A stretch of DNA of 64,000 nt from an uncultured Lachnospiraceae bacterium (GCA_947363565.1 CANAPP010000004.1:37496-101495), one strand, 5' to 3'; positions 53,280 to 62,282 are shown, numbered from the stretch's first letter. Made by a program: numbers and translations. The notes: generated from the letters alone by a model not told the origin.

Positions 53280-53984
53280 ATGGATTCATTTGTAGCATTA
53301 AGAAATGTGAAAAAAATATACCGTATGGGCGAGGTTAAGATCATGGCGGCTGCCGGAATTGATTTTGAGATAAAAAAGGGGGAGTTTGCTGTTGTGGTAG
53401 GACCCAGCGGTGCGGGAAAGACAACAGTGCTCAACATCCTCGGAGGTATGGATACCGCTACGGAAGGGGAAGTGCTGGTGGATGGGAAAAACATTGCCGC
53501 CTATTCACCCAAACGACTGACGGCGTACCGGAGGGATGATATCGGTTTTGTGTTTCAGTTTTACAACCTGATACCGAATCTTACCGCTCTTGAGAATGTG
53601 GAGCTGGCGCTGCAGATCTGCAAAGATCCTATGGATGCCAGAAAAGTGCTTGAGGAAGTGGGGCTTTTAGAGCGGCTTAATAATTTCCCGGCGCAGCTTT
53701 CCGGAGGTGAGCAGCAGAGAGTATCGATCGCCAGGGCGTTGGCGAAGAATCCGAAACTGCTTCTGTGCGATGAACCGACAGGAGCGTTAGACTACCATAC
53801 GGGAAAATCAATCTTAAAGCTTCTGCAGGATACATGCAGGGATAAGGGAATGACCGTGATCCTGATCACCCATAACTCGGCAATTGCGCCCATGGCAGAC
53901 CGGGTGATCAAGATAAAAAACGGCAAAGTCTCGGATATACTTGTGAATGAAAGCCCGGTATCTGTGGAGACGATAGAGTGGTAA
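53280..53984 (+). CDS. ABC transporter ATP-binding protein (MacB/LolD type)
   Basis: A 234-residue ATPase partner of the permease downstream. Walker [10 protein letters not shown] is near residue 40, Q-loop FVFQFYNL, signature [14 protein letters not shown], Walker [13 protein letters not shown], and H-loop ITHNSAI. It resembles ATPases of FtsX-type mechanotransmission systems rather than import transporters. Frame is open from 53244, but ATG 53280 follows GGAAGGGAA. The permease starts 12 bp after its stop. Likely promoter: TTGGAT-18-TATGAT (53191-53220), weak. Confidence 0.93.
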   Translation: MDSFVALRNVKKIYRMGEVKIMAAAGIDFEIKKGEFAVVVGPSGAGKTTVLNILGGMDTATEGEVLVDGKNIAAYSPKRLTAYRRDDIGFVFQFYNLIPNLTALENVELALQICKDPMDARKVLEEVGLLERLNNFPAQLSGGEQQRVSIARALAKNPKLLLCDEPTGALDYHTGKSILKLLQDTCRDKGMTVILITHNSAIAPMADRVIKIKNGKVSDILVNESPVSVETIEW

Positions 53985-53996
53985 GGCGGTAAGGAT

Positions 53997-56900
53997 ATGG
54001 CGAAAAAAGCAACGCGCAGAGATTTTTATACGGAGATACGAAGGAGCCCTGGTAGATTTTTCTCGATTCTTTTTATCGTGACGCTGGGGGTGGCATTTTT
54101 TTCAGGGATACGGGCTTCGGAGCCGGATATGCGGATTACCGGGGACTCTTACTTTGACGCCGCAAAGCTTATGGATATCAAGGCGCTCAGTACATACGGG
54201 GTTACGAAGGAGGATGTCAAAGCATTTGAGGATCTTCCTGAAGTGGAGCAGGCAGAGGGCGCATACAGCGCAGATTTTTTATATGATCTTAAGGAAGAGC
54301 AGCATGTCCTTCATGTGATGGGAATCCAGAAGGAGATGAACCGCCTTGCGGTGACCAGGGGAAGGCTCCCGGTATCCGTGGGGGAATGTCTTGCAGACGA
54401 CGAATCGGGCTATCGTGTCGGCGATGTCATTACCCTTAAGTCTGGGACAGAAGACCCTGTATCTGAGACCCTTCGGACAGATACATTGGAAATCGTCGGC
54501 CTTGGGAACAGCCCGTGTTATCTTTCCTACGGGCGGGGAAGCACTGCCATAGGGACCGGGAGCGTGGATGCATTTCTTGCAGTGCCAAAGGAAACCTTTG
54601 ACATGGATGTATATACCGAAGTTTACCTACAGGTGAAAGGAGCGCGTAAGCTTTTGTCTTTTACCGATGCGTACGAAGAAAAGATTGAGAATGCCCTTGA
54701 TGCGGCAGAGATTCTGGCAGATGCGCGGGGAGCGATCCGAAAGCAGGAGATTGTCGATGAGGCCAATGAAAAGCTTGAGGAAGCCAGAGAGGAGCTTGCC
54801 GACGGGAAAGCGAAGGCCAAAAGGGAGCTTAAGGACGCGAAAGAAAAGATAGATGATGCTGAAAAAAAGCTTAAAAGTGCCAAAAAGGAACTTAAGGACG
54901 GCAGGAAAAAGATAAAAGATGCAAAGAAAACCTTGAAGTCAAAGCAGAAGCAGCTTGACAATGCAAAGGAGAAGTACAAGTCGGGAAAGAGGGATTTAAA
55001 AAAAGGGAAAAAGGAATACGAAAAGGGACTGAAAAAATATAAGAAAGATAAGCCCGCCGCTCAGAAAAAGATAAAAGAAGGCCGCAGCCAGGCCGCGGCG
55101 TTAAAGGCAGTGATCAGCGAGGATGAAAAGACCTATGGCGCGCTCACCGCGCAGATCGATAAGCTGACCGAGGAGATTGAGAACTTGGAAAACGCCGGCG
55201 GTGGAAATGAAGGTTCAGCCGAGACTATAGCGGGCATGAAAGCGCAGCTTGAGAAGCTAAAGATGCAGGCAGCAGGCTTGCAGCAAAAGATTGCTGCCCA
55301 GAAGCAGGCATACGCGGCGGCAGATACAGAGCTTGATAAAGCACAGGGACAGCTTGACGCGGCAAAAAAGAAGCTTGACAAAGCAAAAAAACAGCTAATG
55401 AAAGGGGAAAAGGAGCTTAAAAAAGCGGCAAAGCAGATCAAGTACGGACAGAAGAAGATTGATGAAGGATGGAAGGAACTAAAAAAGCAGGAGAAGAAGT
55501 TAACCGACGGAGAAGAAGAGATCGCCTCCAACGAAGTCAAGCTTGCGGATGCGAAAGAGGACTACAAAGAGGGCAGGGAAGAGGCGAAAAAGGAGATCAA
55601 AGACGGAGAGCAGAAGATCGCAGATGCCGAGCAGGATATTGCGGATATCAAAGACCCTAAGTGGTATGTGTACGATAGGAGTACCCTTGTGGAATACAGC
55701 GGTTTCGGGGAGAATGCAGAGCGTCTCGGCGCTATCGGCCGGGTATTTCCAGTCCTGTTCTTCCTTGTGGCAGCGCTGATCAGCCTTACAAGCATGACGC
55801 GGATGGTGGAGGAGCAGAGGACATCCATCGGAACGATGAAAGCTCTCGGGTACGGCAAGTTCCAGGTGGCATTAAAGTACCTTGGCTATGCGTTCCTGGC
55901 GACTGTAGGAGGGAGTATCATCGGCGTACTTATCGGAGAGAAGATACTGCCCTATATTATCGTGTATGCTTACGGTATCCTGTACCGCCATCTGCCGGAG
56001 ATACTGGTACCTTATGACTGGAAATATGCGGCTATGGCATCGGGAGGGGCAGTCTTTTGTACGATGGCAGCGACATTTCTTGCATGTTACCATGAGCTTG
56101 AGGCACAGCCGGCAGTGCTGATGCGTCCACCGGCACCGAAGAATGGGCGGCGAGTATTTCTGGAGCGGGTCGGTATCTTGTGGCGGCATTTAAGTTTTAC
56201 GTGGAAATCCACTATTCGCAATCTGATGCGCTACAAAAAGCGATTTTTCATGACTATATTCGGTATCGGGGGCTGTATGGCCTTGATGTTAGTGGGCTTC
56301 GGCCTCAAGGATTCCTGCTATGAGATCGCCGAGATCCAGTATGCCGAGATCCAGCTCTATCACGGAAGCTTATATCTTAATGAGGATATCACCGAAAAGC
56401 AGAGAAGGGAGATTGAAGATGCTTTTGGCAGTGAGGGAGAGGTTACACGGCACATTGATGCCGATATGCAGAATATCACTTTGGTAAATGGAAAGAAAGA
56501 GCGAAGCGCTTATGCGTGTGTACTGAATCCTAAAGAGGAGGTCCCGAAGTTTGTGGATTTCCATAACCGGAGGACAAAGGAAAGCTATGTGCTTACGGAC
56601 GGGGGCGCCATCGTCAGTGAAAAGACGGCGAAGCTTTTGGAGGTGAAAGAGGGAGATTCGGTCTGGATCAAGGATGAGGAAAACGGGAATAAAGAAGTAA
56701 AGATCGACCATATCTGCGAAAACTATATGGGACATTATATTTATCTAACGCCTGCATATTATGAGCAGGTGTATGGAGAGGCGCCGGAGTACAACAGTGT
56801 CTTGTTTTCGGTAAAGGATGCGGGAGATGTCGCGCAGCTTGAGAAGATCGGGCAGAGACTTCTTGAGAATGACGGTGTACTGAGTGTGGGCTACACCCAT

Positions 56901-57338
56901 GATATAGAAAAACAGCTTGATGATATGCTGGGCAGCCTGAACCTTGTGATCGTCGTGCTGATCATTTCCGCAGGGATGCTGGCGTTTGTCGTCCTCTACA
57001 ATCTCAACACGGTCAATATCGCAGAGAGAAAACGGGAGCTGGCAACCCTTAAGGTATTAGGGTTCTATGATCAGGAGGTAGGAGCCTATGTATACCGGGA
57101 AAATATTATCCTGACCTTTATCGGCGCGCTGGTGGGCGTGGGGCTTGGAAGAATCCTCCATCTGTTTATTATCGAGACGGTGGAAGTGGACAACGCCATG
57201 TTTGGCAGGAATATCAATATGCCAAGCTTTATATACAGCCTTCTGCTTACTGTTGCATTTTCCATGATGATCAATGGAGTGATGTACTTTAAGCTGAAAA
57301 AGATCGATATGGTAGAGTCGTTAAAGAGCATAGAATAA
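53997..57338 (+). CDS. FtsX-like permease with very long extracellular coiled coil
   Basis: A 1113-residue permease. First membrane segment near residues 20-38 (FSILFIVTLGVAFFSG), extracellular domain 40-230, then about 310 residues (240-551) of nearly uninterrupted Lys/Glu/Ala-rich coiled coil with short periodic repeats (KDGKKKIKDAKK-like). Three membrane segments follow (583-705), another extracellular domain (about 770-970), and three or four more segments ending at the C-terminus. Two FtsX cores are visible (EEQRTSIGTMKALGYG; ERKRELATLKVLGF). It probably works with the ATPase upstream in envelope remodelling or export of a lipid, peptide or toxin, by family analogy. Confidence 0.92.
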   Translation: MAKKATRRDFYTEIRRSPGRFFSILFIVTLGVAFFSGIRASEPDMRITGDSYFDAAKLMDIKALSTYGVTKEDVKAFEDLPEVEQAEGAYSADFLYDLKEEQHVLHVMGIQKEMNRLAVTRGRLPVSVGECLADDESGYRVGDVITLKSGTEDPVSETLRTDTLEIVGLGNSPCYLSYGRGSTAIGTGSVDAFLAVPKETFDMDVYTEVYLQVKGARKLLSFTDAYEEKIENALDAAEILADARGAIRKQEIVDEANEKLEEAREELADGKAKAKRELKDAKEKIDDAEKKLKSAKKELKDGRKKIKDAKKTLKSKQKQLDNAKEKYKSGKRDLKKGKKEYEKGLKKYKKDKPAAQKKIKEGRSQAAALKAVISEDEKTYGALTAQIDKLTEEIENLENAGGGNEGSAETIAGMKAQLEKLKMQAAGLQQKIAAQKQAYAAADTELDKAQGQLDAAKKKLDKAKKQLMKGEKELKKAAKQIKYGQKKIDEGWKELKKQEKKLTDGEEEIASNEVKLADAKEDYKEGREEAKKEIKDGEQKIADAEQDIADIKDPKWYVYDRSTLVEYSGFGENAERLGAIGRVFPVLFFLVAALISLTSMTRMVEEQRTSIGTMKALGYGKFQVALKYLGYAFLATVGGSIIGVLIGEKILPYIIVYAYGILYRHLPEILVPYDWKYAAMASGGAVFCTMAATFLACYHELEAQPAVLMRPPAPKNGRRVFLERVGILWRHLSFTWKSTIRNLMRYKKRFFMTIFGIGGCMALMLVGFGLKDSCYEIAEIQYAEIQLYHGSLYLNEDITEKQRREIEDAFGSEGEVTRHIDADMQNITLVNGKKERSAYACVLNPKEEVPKFVDFHNRRTKESYVLTDGGAIVSEKTAKLLEVKEGDSVWIKDEENGNKEVKIDHICENYMGHYIYLTPAYYEQVYGEAPEYNSVLFSVKDAGDVAQLEKIGQRLLENDGVLSVGYTHDIEKQLDDMLGSLNLVIVVLIISAGMLAFVVLYNLNTVNIAERKRELATLKVLGFYDQEVGAYVYRENIILTFIGALVGVGLGRILHLFIIETVEVDNAMFGRNINMPSFIYSLLLTVAFSMMINGVMYFKLKKIDMVESLKSIE

Positions 57339-57383
57339 TGCCTGAAAAAGGAAACAGGGATGAGCGGGCACACCATAGAGCTT

Positions 57384-57411
57384 GGGGACAGAGATTTTCT
57401 GTCCCCGATTT
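57384..57411 (+). terminator. Terminator after the FtsX-like permease
   Basis: GGGGACAG (57384-57391) pairs with CTGTCCCC (57399-57406) over a seven-base loop, followed by GATTTT. Confidence 0.75.
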
Positions 57412-57439
57412 TCACAAATGATGTTTTCATAAACAGTAC

Positions 57440-57700
57440 TTACTTCATCGCCAATCCAGAAAGAACGGACTTTACGTGGTCAATCTCCTGCTGGGAAGCT
57501 TTTGCTGCCGGTACATAGTAGCTCTTTTCCCGTGCCACCTGGTAAAGCTTTTCCTGGGACATCTCGCTCTCGTTGCGGATCTGCTTTAAGCATTGCTTAA
57601 GCTGCTTGTTCTCTGTCTGCGGGATCATCTCGCCATAGCGGGTAAGCTCGCCGTTTACGCCTGTCAGGGCATCTGATACCATTGTCTTATCGTCTAACAT
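57440..57700 (-). CDS. Small CotF-like spore coat protein
   Basis: An 86-residue helical protein with CotF-type features: KTMVSDALTGVNGELTRYGEMI and a second helix with CLKQIRNESEMSQEKLYQVAREK, ending YYVPAAKASQQEIDHVKSVL. Family members coat clostridial and Bacillus spores or occur in vegetative cells. TAGGAGGG precedes the ATG. It follows another small helical gene 11 bp upstream in the same direction, and the two are probably expressed together during sporulation. Identification rests on pattern only. Confidence 0.75.
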   Translation of the reverse strand: MLDDKTMVSDALTGVNGELTRYGEMIPQTENKQLKQCLKQIRNESEMSQEKLYQVAREKSYYVPAAKASQQEIDHVKSVLSGLAMK

Positions 57701-57711
57701 AATTTTCCCTC

Positions 57712-57894
57712 CTATAAGAATTTCATCAAATCCTGTTTGTTTTTCATTGCTGAATTTGCAGCATCCTGAAAGAGCTGCTTGATTTCAGGATCTTTTGCCT
57801 GAGCTGCGTAATCCTGCATCTTACAGTGGCATGTGTCGAATCCGCCGATCAAGTGGCGTAAGTTTTGTAGATCAAGAACTGAAATTTCTGACAT
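57712..57894 (-). CDS. Small helical protein, CotF-associated
   Basis: A 60-residue protein starting at ATG 57894: the frame opens at 57912, but AAGGAGGAAAT is eight bases before the second ATG. It has two amphipathic helices (SVLDLQNLRHLIGGFDTCHCKM, with two cysteines, and DPEIKQLFQDAANSAMKNKQDL). A C-x-C pair is the only cysteine motif. It sits next to the CotF-like gene. I recognise no named family; a role in the spore is suggested by context and a sigma-E-like upstream pattern. Confidence 0.65.
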   Translation of the reverse strand: MSEISVLDLQNLRHLIGGFDTCHCKMQDYAAQAKDPEIKQLFQDAANSAMKNKQDLMKFL

Positions 57895-57924
57895 GGGTAT
57901 TTCCTCCTTCATTTTCTTTCGAAG

Positions 57925-57955
57925 TTAGTATGTACCGTAAGCTTAAAAAATATGT
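57925..57955 (-). promoter_or_regulatory. Possible sporulation (sigma-E-like) promoter
   Basis: On the minus strand CATACTAA (57932-57925) resembles a sigma-E -10, with ACATATT (57955-57949) upstream at a 16-bp spacer, slightly long for sigma-E. Tentative. Confidence 0.35.
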
Positions 57956-58659
57956 CTCTCTTTTTTTGAAGCTCTGATAAAAAGTAAAAAAAGATTTTTC
58001 ATTGGCTCATTTTCCATATACATACATTCCGGATGCCATTGGACGCCGACGGCGAAGGGGAATACGGAGGATTCGACAGCTTCGATGATGCCGTCGGGAG
58101 CAATGGCGGTTGTACGGAGTGTTTCACCCAGGGTTTTTATGCACTGATGATGATAGCTATTCACATCGAGTGTTTCGCCGCACAGCTTGCAGAGCATACT
58201 GCTCTTTGAGACGGCGACTTGGTGGCAGGCATCCGAGCGGTCCTGGGAAAGCTGCATATGGTTCAGGGATTTCTCCGGGCGCATGGAAATATCCTGATAG
58301 ATGGTGCCGCCGAGGGCGAGATTTAATACTTGCATACCGCGGCAGATGCCGAGTACAGGGAGCTTGTAGGAGAGCACTTTCTGCATGAACCGGATGTGAA
58401 AGATATCGGTCTTCCAGTCGGTGTTCCCTCTTTCCGTCATCAGGTTTTCACCGAAAAGAAGAGGGGTGATATCCCCGCCGCCGCAGAAGAGAAAACCATC
58501 GCAAAGCTGAAAATATCTTGTCGGGCAGGTGGCCTTGCCGGGACAGGGGATGATGAGCGGAACCGCGCCGGCATCAGCGATTGCCTCCACGTAAGACGAA
58601 GTGACAAACTGGCGGTTTTCTTCAAAGCCGCAAAATAATATTCCGATAACAGGACTCAT
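57943..58659 (-). CDS. Class I glutamine amidotransferase, PuuD/gamma-Glu-GABA hydrolase-like
   Basis: A 238-residue GATase I enzyme. The triad is visible: Cys in LGICRGMQVLN and His-x-Glu in VGVQWHPECM. The start SPVIGILFCGFEENRQFV and GGGDITPLLFGE are typical of the peptidase C26/PuuD branch, which hydrolyses gamma-glutamyl bonds such as gamma-glutamyl-GABA. No GABA-shunt genes are near; the next divergent gene is a dipeptidase. Its ORF ends in the region overlapping a sigma-E-like pattern. Substrate uncertain. Confidence 0.85.
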   Translation of the reverse strand: MSPVIGILFCGFEENRQFVTSSYVEAIADAGAVPLIIPCPGKATCPTRYFQLCDGFLFCGGGDITPLLFGENLMTERGNTDWKTDIFHIRFMQKVLSYKLPVLGICRGMQVLNLALGGTIYQDISMRPEKSLNHMQLSQDRSDACHQVAVSKSSMLCKLCGETLDVNSYHHQCIKTLGETLRTTAIAPDGIIEAVESSVFPFAVGVQWHPECMYMENEPMKNLFLLFIRASKKERHIF

Positions 58660-58675
58660 AAATTTGCCTTTCTCA

Positions 58676-58684
58676 TGTTATAAT
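58676..58684 (+). promoter_or_regulatory. Extended -10 promoter of the dipeptidase gene
   Basis: TGTTATAAT (58676-58684): TGn directly before a perfect TATAAT. It overlaps the first possible ATG (58683), which supports the later start at 58728. Confidence 0.6.
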
Positions 58685-58727
58685 GTACGGAGTCTTACTT
58701 ATTAGTTATGAAAGGATGTGGGCTGAT

Positions 58728-59684
58728 ATGAAACTTATTGATATGCATTGTGATACAATCTGGAAGCTTAAGGATCTGGATAAGACAGGAGATCTGATGG
58801 AGAACCAGTGCAGTGTCAACATCCCGGGGATGAAGCAGGCAGGAGTCACGGCGCAGTTCTTCGCTTGCTTTATCTATCGGGAAGGCATGGCGGGCGGATA
58901 CGGGGAGGGTTACCGTCATGTCCATGAGATGATAGATTTTATGGAAAGACAGATAGAGAGATTCCCGGAGGATATCGCCGGCGCATATTCTTATGATGAT
59001 GTGATAAAAAATGAATCCGAAGGGAAGATCTCTGCGATACTTACGGTGGAGGAAGGAGGTGTCCTGGAAGGTGAGCTTAAGCGGTTGGAAGATCTGTACC
59101 AAAGAGGAATCCGCCTGATGACGCTTATGTGGAACTACGAGAACTGTATCGGACATCCCAACAGCCGCGAGTCTTCGGTTATGGAAAAGGGACTGAAGCC
59201 TTTCGGGACAGAGACAGTAAGACGGATGGGGGAGCTTGGTATGATCGTGGACGTATCCCATGCTTCCGACGGCACCTTTTGGGATATTCTCCGCTGCGCG
59301 AAAGGGCCGGTCGTGGCATCCCACTCCAATTGCAGGGAGCTTAAAAATCATCCGCGGAACTTAACCGATGAGATGATCCGAAGCCTGTCAGGAATCGGCG
59401 GCGGCGCGGGGCTTAATTTTTACGGGCCGTTTTTAGGGACAGAGGATGCTTCTCTTATCGATGAGATGACAGCCCACATTGTTCATATGATTCAATGCGG
59501 CGGAGAGGATTTTCCTATGATCGGCACGGATTTTGACGGATTTGACGGGATAGAGCGGCTGGATATCCCGGGAACTGCACACATGGAAAAGCTGTGGGAT
59601 GCCTTGAAGAAAAAGGGCGTTTCTGCTGCCCAGCTTGATAAGATCTGGAGCAAAAACGCCCTTCGCATCCTTAAGTCTGTCTGA
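58728..59684 (+). CDS. Membrane-dipeptidase family (M19) metallopeptidase
   Basis: A 318-residue zinc dipeptidase of the renal dipeptidase/AC dipeptidase family. Zinc ligands lie in DMHCDTIW (HxD), the Glu in LTVEEGG, VDVSHASDGTFW and VVASHSNCREL; GTDFDGFDG near the C-terminus is also typical. No signal peptide, so cytosolic. The upstream ATG at 58683 lies in the promoter, so ATG 58728 (AAAGGATGTGGG) is chosen. It hydrolyses dipeptides, possibly with D-residues. Its 3' end overlaps the convergent dehydrogenase gene by 14 bp. Confidence 0.9.
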   Translation: MKLIDMHCDTIWKLKDLDKTGDLMENQCSVNIPGMKQAGVTAQFFACFIYREGMAGGYGEGYRHVHEMIDFMERQIERFPEDIAGAYSYDDVIKNESEGKISAILTVEEGGVLEGELKRLEDLYQRGIRLMTLMWNYENCIGHPNSRESSVMEKGLKPFGTETVRRMGELGMIVDVSHASDGTFWDILRCAKGPVVASHSNCRELKNHPRNLTDEMIRSLSGIGGGAGLNFYGPFLGTEDASLIDEMTAHIVHMIQCGGEDFPMIGTDFDGFDGIERLDIPGTAHMEKLWDALKKKGVSAAQLDKIWSKNALRILKSV

Positions 59685-60609
59685 AAAATTCGGTGACCTG
59701 ATTTAAGATAATATTCATCAGGCGGGTGCGTGCCTCGACGCTGGCCCAGGCCACATGAGGCGTGATGAAAAGCCTGCGGCTGTCTTTGATTTTCCGCAGC
59801 GGATTGTCGGGAGCCATAGGTTCCGTGCTGAGGACATCTAAGCCTGCCGCCTGGATGATATCTTTATCGAGGGCATCGCAGAGATCCTGCTCGGCCACGA
59901 TAGGACCGCGCCCAAGATTTAGGAAGATGCAGCTTTTTTTCATTTTGGAGAAAGCTCTTTTGTTGATCAGGTTTTCCGTAAATTCATTGAGCGGTGCATG
60001 GACGGAGATAATGTCGGAGGAAGCATAGAGCGTGTCTAAGTCTACCTGACAGTATCCGTCCTGGGGTGCGCTGCCGGAGGGGGAGGAGTAGATGACCTTA
60101 GCCCCGAAGGCTTCTGCGATGGAAGCTACCCGCCGGCCGATGTTCCCCAGTCCGATGATGCCCCAGGTCTTTCCGCTCAGTTCATAGAATACTTCCTCAA
60201 AATGTGTGAAGATGGTGTCGTTAGTGTAATGGTCGTCCTTCACATAATCGTCATAATACCGCAGCTTTTCTAAAAGGAAGAAAAGCATCGCGAAAGTATG
60301 CTGCGCCACTGATTCCGTGGAATATCCGGCGACATTGCGCCAGGCAATTTTCCGGCTGTCTAAATAATCTTTGTCCAGATTGTTCGTTCCGGTGGCGGTG
60401 ACACACACTAATTTGAGATTCTTTGCCGCGCCGATGGTACGCGCGTTGACCTGGACTTTATTTACAATGATCACGTCGGCATCAGAAATCCGCTCCGGCA
60501 CTTCATCGGATGTTGAGAAGGAATATTTTACCACTTCCCCTAACCGGTCGAAGCCGGACAGATCAATATCCTCACCGATGGTTTTTACATCTAAAAATAC
60601 AATTTTCAT
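59671..60609 (-). CDS. D-2-hydroxyacid dehydrogenase
   Basis: A 312-residue NAD-dependent oxidoreductase of the D-lactate/glycerate/phosphoglycerate dehydrogenase group. NAD motif GIIGLGNIGRRVA; the catalytic Arg is in NLGRGPIV, Glu in GLDVLSTEPM, and His in ITPHVAWAS (HVAW instead of the HIAW seen in many members). N-terminal VTATGTNNLDKDYLDSR is the substrate-domain part. AAAGGAGACGACC precedes the start. Which 2-oxoacid it reduces cannot be read; glycerate or 2-oxo-acids are usual. It is convergent with the dipeptidase. Confidence 0.9.
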   Translation of the reverse strand: MKIVFLDVKTIGEDIDLSGFDRLGEVVKYSFSTSDEVPERISDADVIIVNKVQVNARTIGAAKNLKLVCVTATGTNNLDKDYLDSRKIAWRNVAGYSTESVAQHTFAMLFFLLEKLRYYDDYVKDDHYTNDTIFTHFEEVFYELSGKTWGIIGLGNIGRRVASIAEAFGAKVIYSSPSGSAPQDGYCQVDLDTLYASSDIISVHAPLNEFTENLINKRAFSKMKKSCIFLNLGRGPIVAEQDLCDALDKDIIQAAGLDVLSTEPMAPDNPLRKIKDSRRLFITPHVAWASVEARTRLMNIILNQVTEFFRQT

Positions 60610-60748
60610 GGTCGTCTCCTTTCTTGTGAATATGATAAGAACAGTATAATATATTTTCTAATATTTTTACATATTTTTGACATTTTTCCTCTTTTCAAGA
60701 CTGGAAATTTTATGGTAATATGCTTTCCAAGAAAAGGAGTGATAAGCA

Positions 60749-60979
60749 ATGAGAAAGAGAACAGTTATTTTCCGGAAAGTGGAAGACATGTTGGACTTTG
60801 TAAAAAAAGTCGAGAATTATCCATATGATATGGATATGAAAAGCGGTCGTTTTACCGTCGATGCAAAATCTCTGTTTGGACTTCTGAATCTTGGGCTCGA
60901 ACGGAAGATTGAATTGAAGGTATACGACGAAAACTGCGATGCATTATTTGAGGACATCGCACCATACCTTGCAGCATAG
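60749..60979 (+). CDS. HPr-like protein lacking the phosphorylatable histidine
   Basis: A 76-residue protein with the HPr fold pattern: a first strand RTVIFRKVEDM, then VDAKSLFGLLNLGLERKIEL, matching HPr around the regulatory Ser46 (AKSLF). The G-L-H-x-R-P-A loop holding active His15 is absent; the equivalent region reads VEDMLDFVKK. So it cannot pass phosphate in the PTS as HPr does, but might be phosphorylated at serine or bind a protein partner. AAAAGGAGTG precedes the ATG. The 139-bp AT-rich gap upstream shows no clear promoter. Confidence 0.8.
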   Translation: MRKRTVIFRKVEDMLDFVKKVENYPYDMDMKSGRFTVDAKSLFGLLNLGLERKIELKVYDENCDALFEDIAPYLAA

Positions 60980-61057
60980 TACAGTCAAAAATATCAGGTA
61001 AATATATTTGCGGCCGGTACAGTAAAATTAAAGATTGAAAAGTATCTGTATTACTGG

Positions 61058-61106
61058 TTGAGCAAAGAGGCTCCTTGACGTATAATGGACGTTGAGGAGC
61101 TTTGTT
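61058..61106 (+). promoter_or_regulatory. Promoter with overlapping dyad before the aldo/keto reductase gene
   Basis: TTGAGC (61058-61063), a 17-bp spacer and TATAAT (61081-61086). A 12-bp dyad, GCTCCTTGACGT (61070-61081) and ACGTTGAGGAGC (61089-61100), allowing two G-T pairs as RNA, straddles the -10 box, and CTTTGTT follows. It may be an operator, or a terminator of the upstream HPr-like gene. Confidence 0.6.
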
Positions 61107-61154
61107 AATATCACTATCTGCCGTAAGGCAGGTGGAGAAGGAGGAATAAAAAAT

Positions 61155-62282
61155 ATGGTTTATAAGGAGTTTCAGGATTTAAAATTATCCGCACTTGGGA
61201 TGGGAACGATGCGGCTTCCGCTTATTGACGGGAAGGACGAGCAGGTTGACGAGCCAAAGACAGCGGAGATTATCGCATATGCATTTGAAAACGGCATCAA
61301 TTATGTCGACACGGCATGGGGATATCACGGCGGGAATTCTGAGCTTGTAATGGGAAAGATTCTGGAAAAGTACCCAAGAGAGAGCTTTTATCTCGCGACG
61401 AAATTTCCGGGATATGACCTGGCAAATATGCCGAAGGTGGAAGAGATTTTTGAGAAACAGCTTGAAAAGTGCAGGGTGGATTATTTTGATTTCTATTTGT
61501 TCCACAATGTATGCGAGATGAATATTGATGCATACCTTGATCGGCAATATAAGATTGATGAGTATCTGACGAAACAGAAGGAAAACGGCCGTATCCGCCA
61601 TCTTGGCTTTTCTGCCCACGGAAGTTATGATGTGATGAAGCGTTTCTTAGAAAGTTACGGAGATCATATGGAATTCTGCCAGCTCCAGATTAATTACATA
61701 GACTGGAACTTCCAGGATGCGAAAAGAAAGGTAGAGCTTTTAAATGAATACAATATCCCGGTGTGGGTAATGGAGCCGTTAAGAGGCGGAAAGCTTGCCT
61801 CGCTTCCGGAGGCGGATGAAAGACTCCTTAAGGAGATGCGTCCGGAGGAGGAAATCCCGGCGTGGGCGTTCCGTTTCCTGCAGTCATTCCCGGAGGTAAA
61901 GATGATCCTTTCCGGTATGTCAAGCTTAGAGCAGATGAAGGAGAATATCCGGACCTTCGAGGAAGAAAAGCCGTTAGATGACGGAGAGATGGAAAAACTT
62001 CTTGAACTGGCGGACAATATGATCAACGGCGTTCCGTGTACGGCATGTCATTACTGCACGAGCCACTGTCCGAATGGCATTGATATCCCGGCGATGTTAA
62101 AGCTTTACAATGAACATGTATTTACCGGCGGCGGATTCCTTGCGCCTATGACGATCCAGGCGATTCCTGAGGAAAACCGACCGGACGCATGTATAGGATG
62201 CAGGAGCTGTGAGACTGTGTGTCCGCAGCAGATTAAGATCTCGGAGGTTCTAGCGGATTTTGTTGAAAAATTAAAGGAATGA
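61155..62282 (+). CDS. Iron-sulfur aldo/keto reductase
   Basis: A 375-residue fusion of an aldo/keto reductase barrel (residues 1-285) and a C-terminal ferredoxin-like part. The barrel has SALGMGTMRLP, GINYVDTAWGYHGG (Asp, Tyr), the Lys in LATKFPG and the His of DFYLFHNV. Two 4Fe-4S motifs are at CTACHYCTSHCP (about 294) and CIGCRSCETVCP (about 345). Such enzymes probably couple carbonyl reduction to ferredoxin or a flavin partner; substrate unknown. Frame is open from 61092 but ATG 61155 has AAGGAGGAAT. Confidence 0.88.
   Translation: MVYKEFQDLKLSALGMGTMRLPLIDGKDEQVDEPKTAEIIAYAFENGINYVDTAWGYHGGNSELVMGKILEKYPRESFYLATKFPGYDLANMPKVEEIFEKQLEKCRVDYFDFYLFHNVCEMNIDAYLDRQYKIDEYLTKQKENGRIRHLGFSAHGSYDVMKRFLESYGDHMEFCQLQINYIDWNFQDAKRKVELLNEYNIPVWVMEPLRGGKLASLPEADERLLKEMRPEEEIPAWAFRFLQSFPEVKMILSGMSSLEQMKENIRTFEEEKPLDDGEMEKLLELADNMINGVPCTACHYCTSHCPNGIDIPAMLKLYNEHVFTGGGFLAPMTIQAIPEENRPDACIGCRSCETVCPQQIKISEVLADFVEKLKE

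Noticed and set aside
54667..55779. Several Arg- or Ser-rich open frames on both strands in the permease gene
   Set aside because: They are shadows of the Lys/Glu codon repeats that encode the coiled coil.
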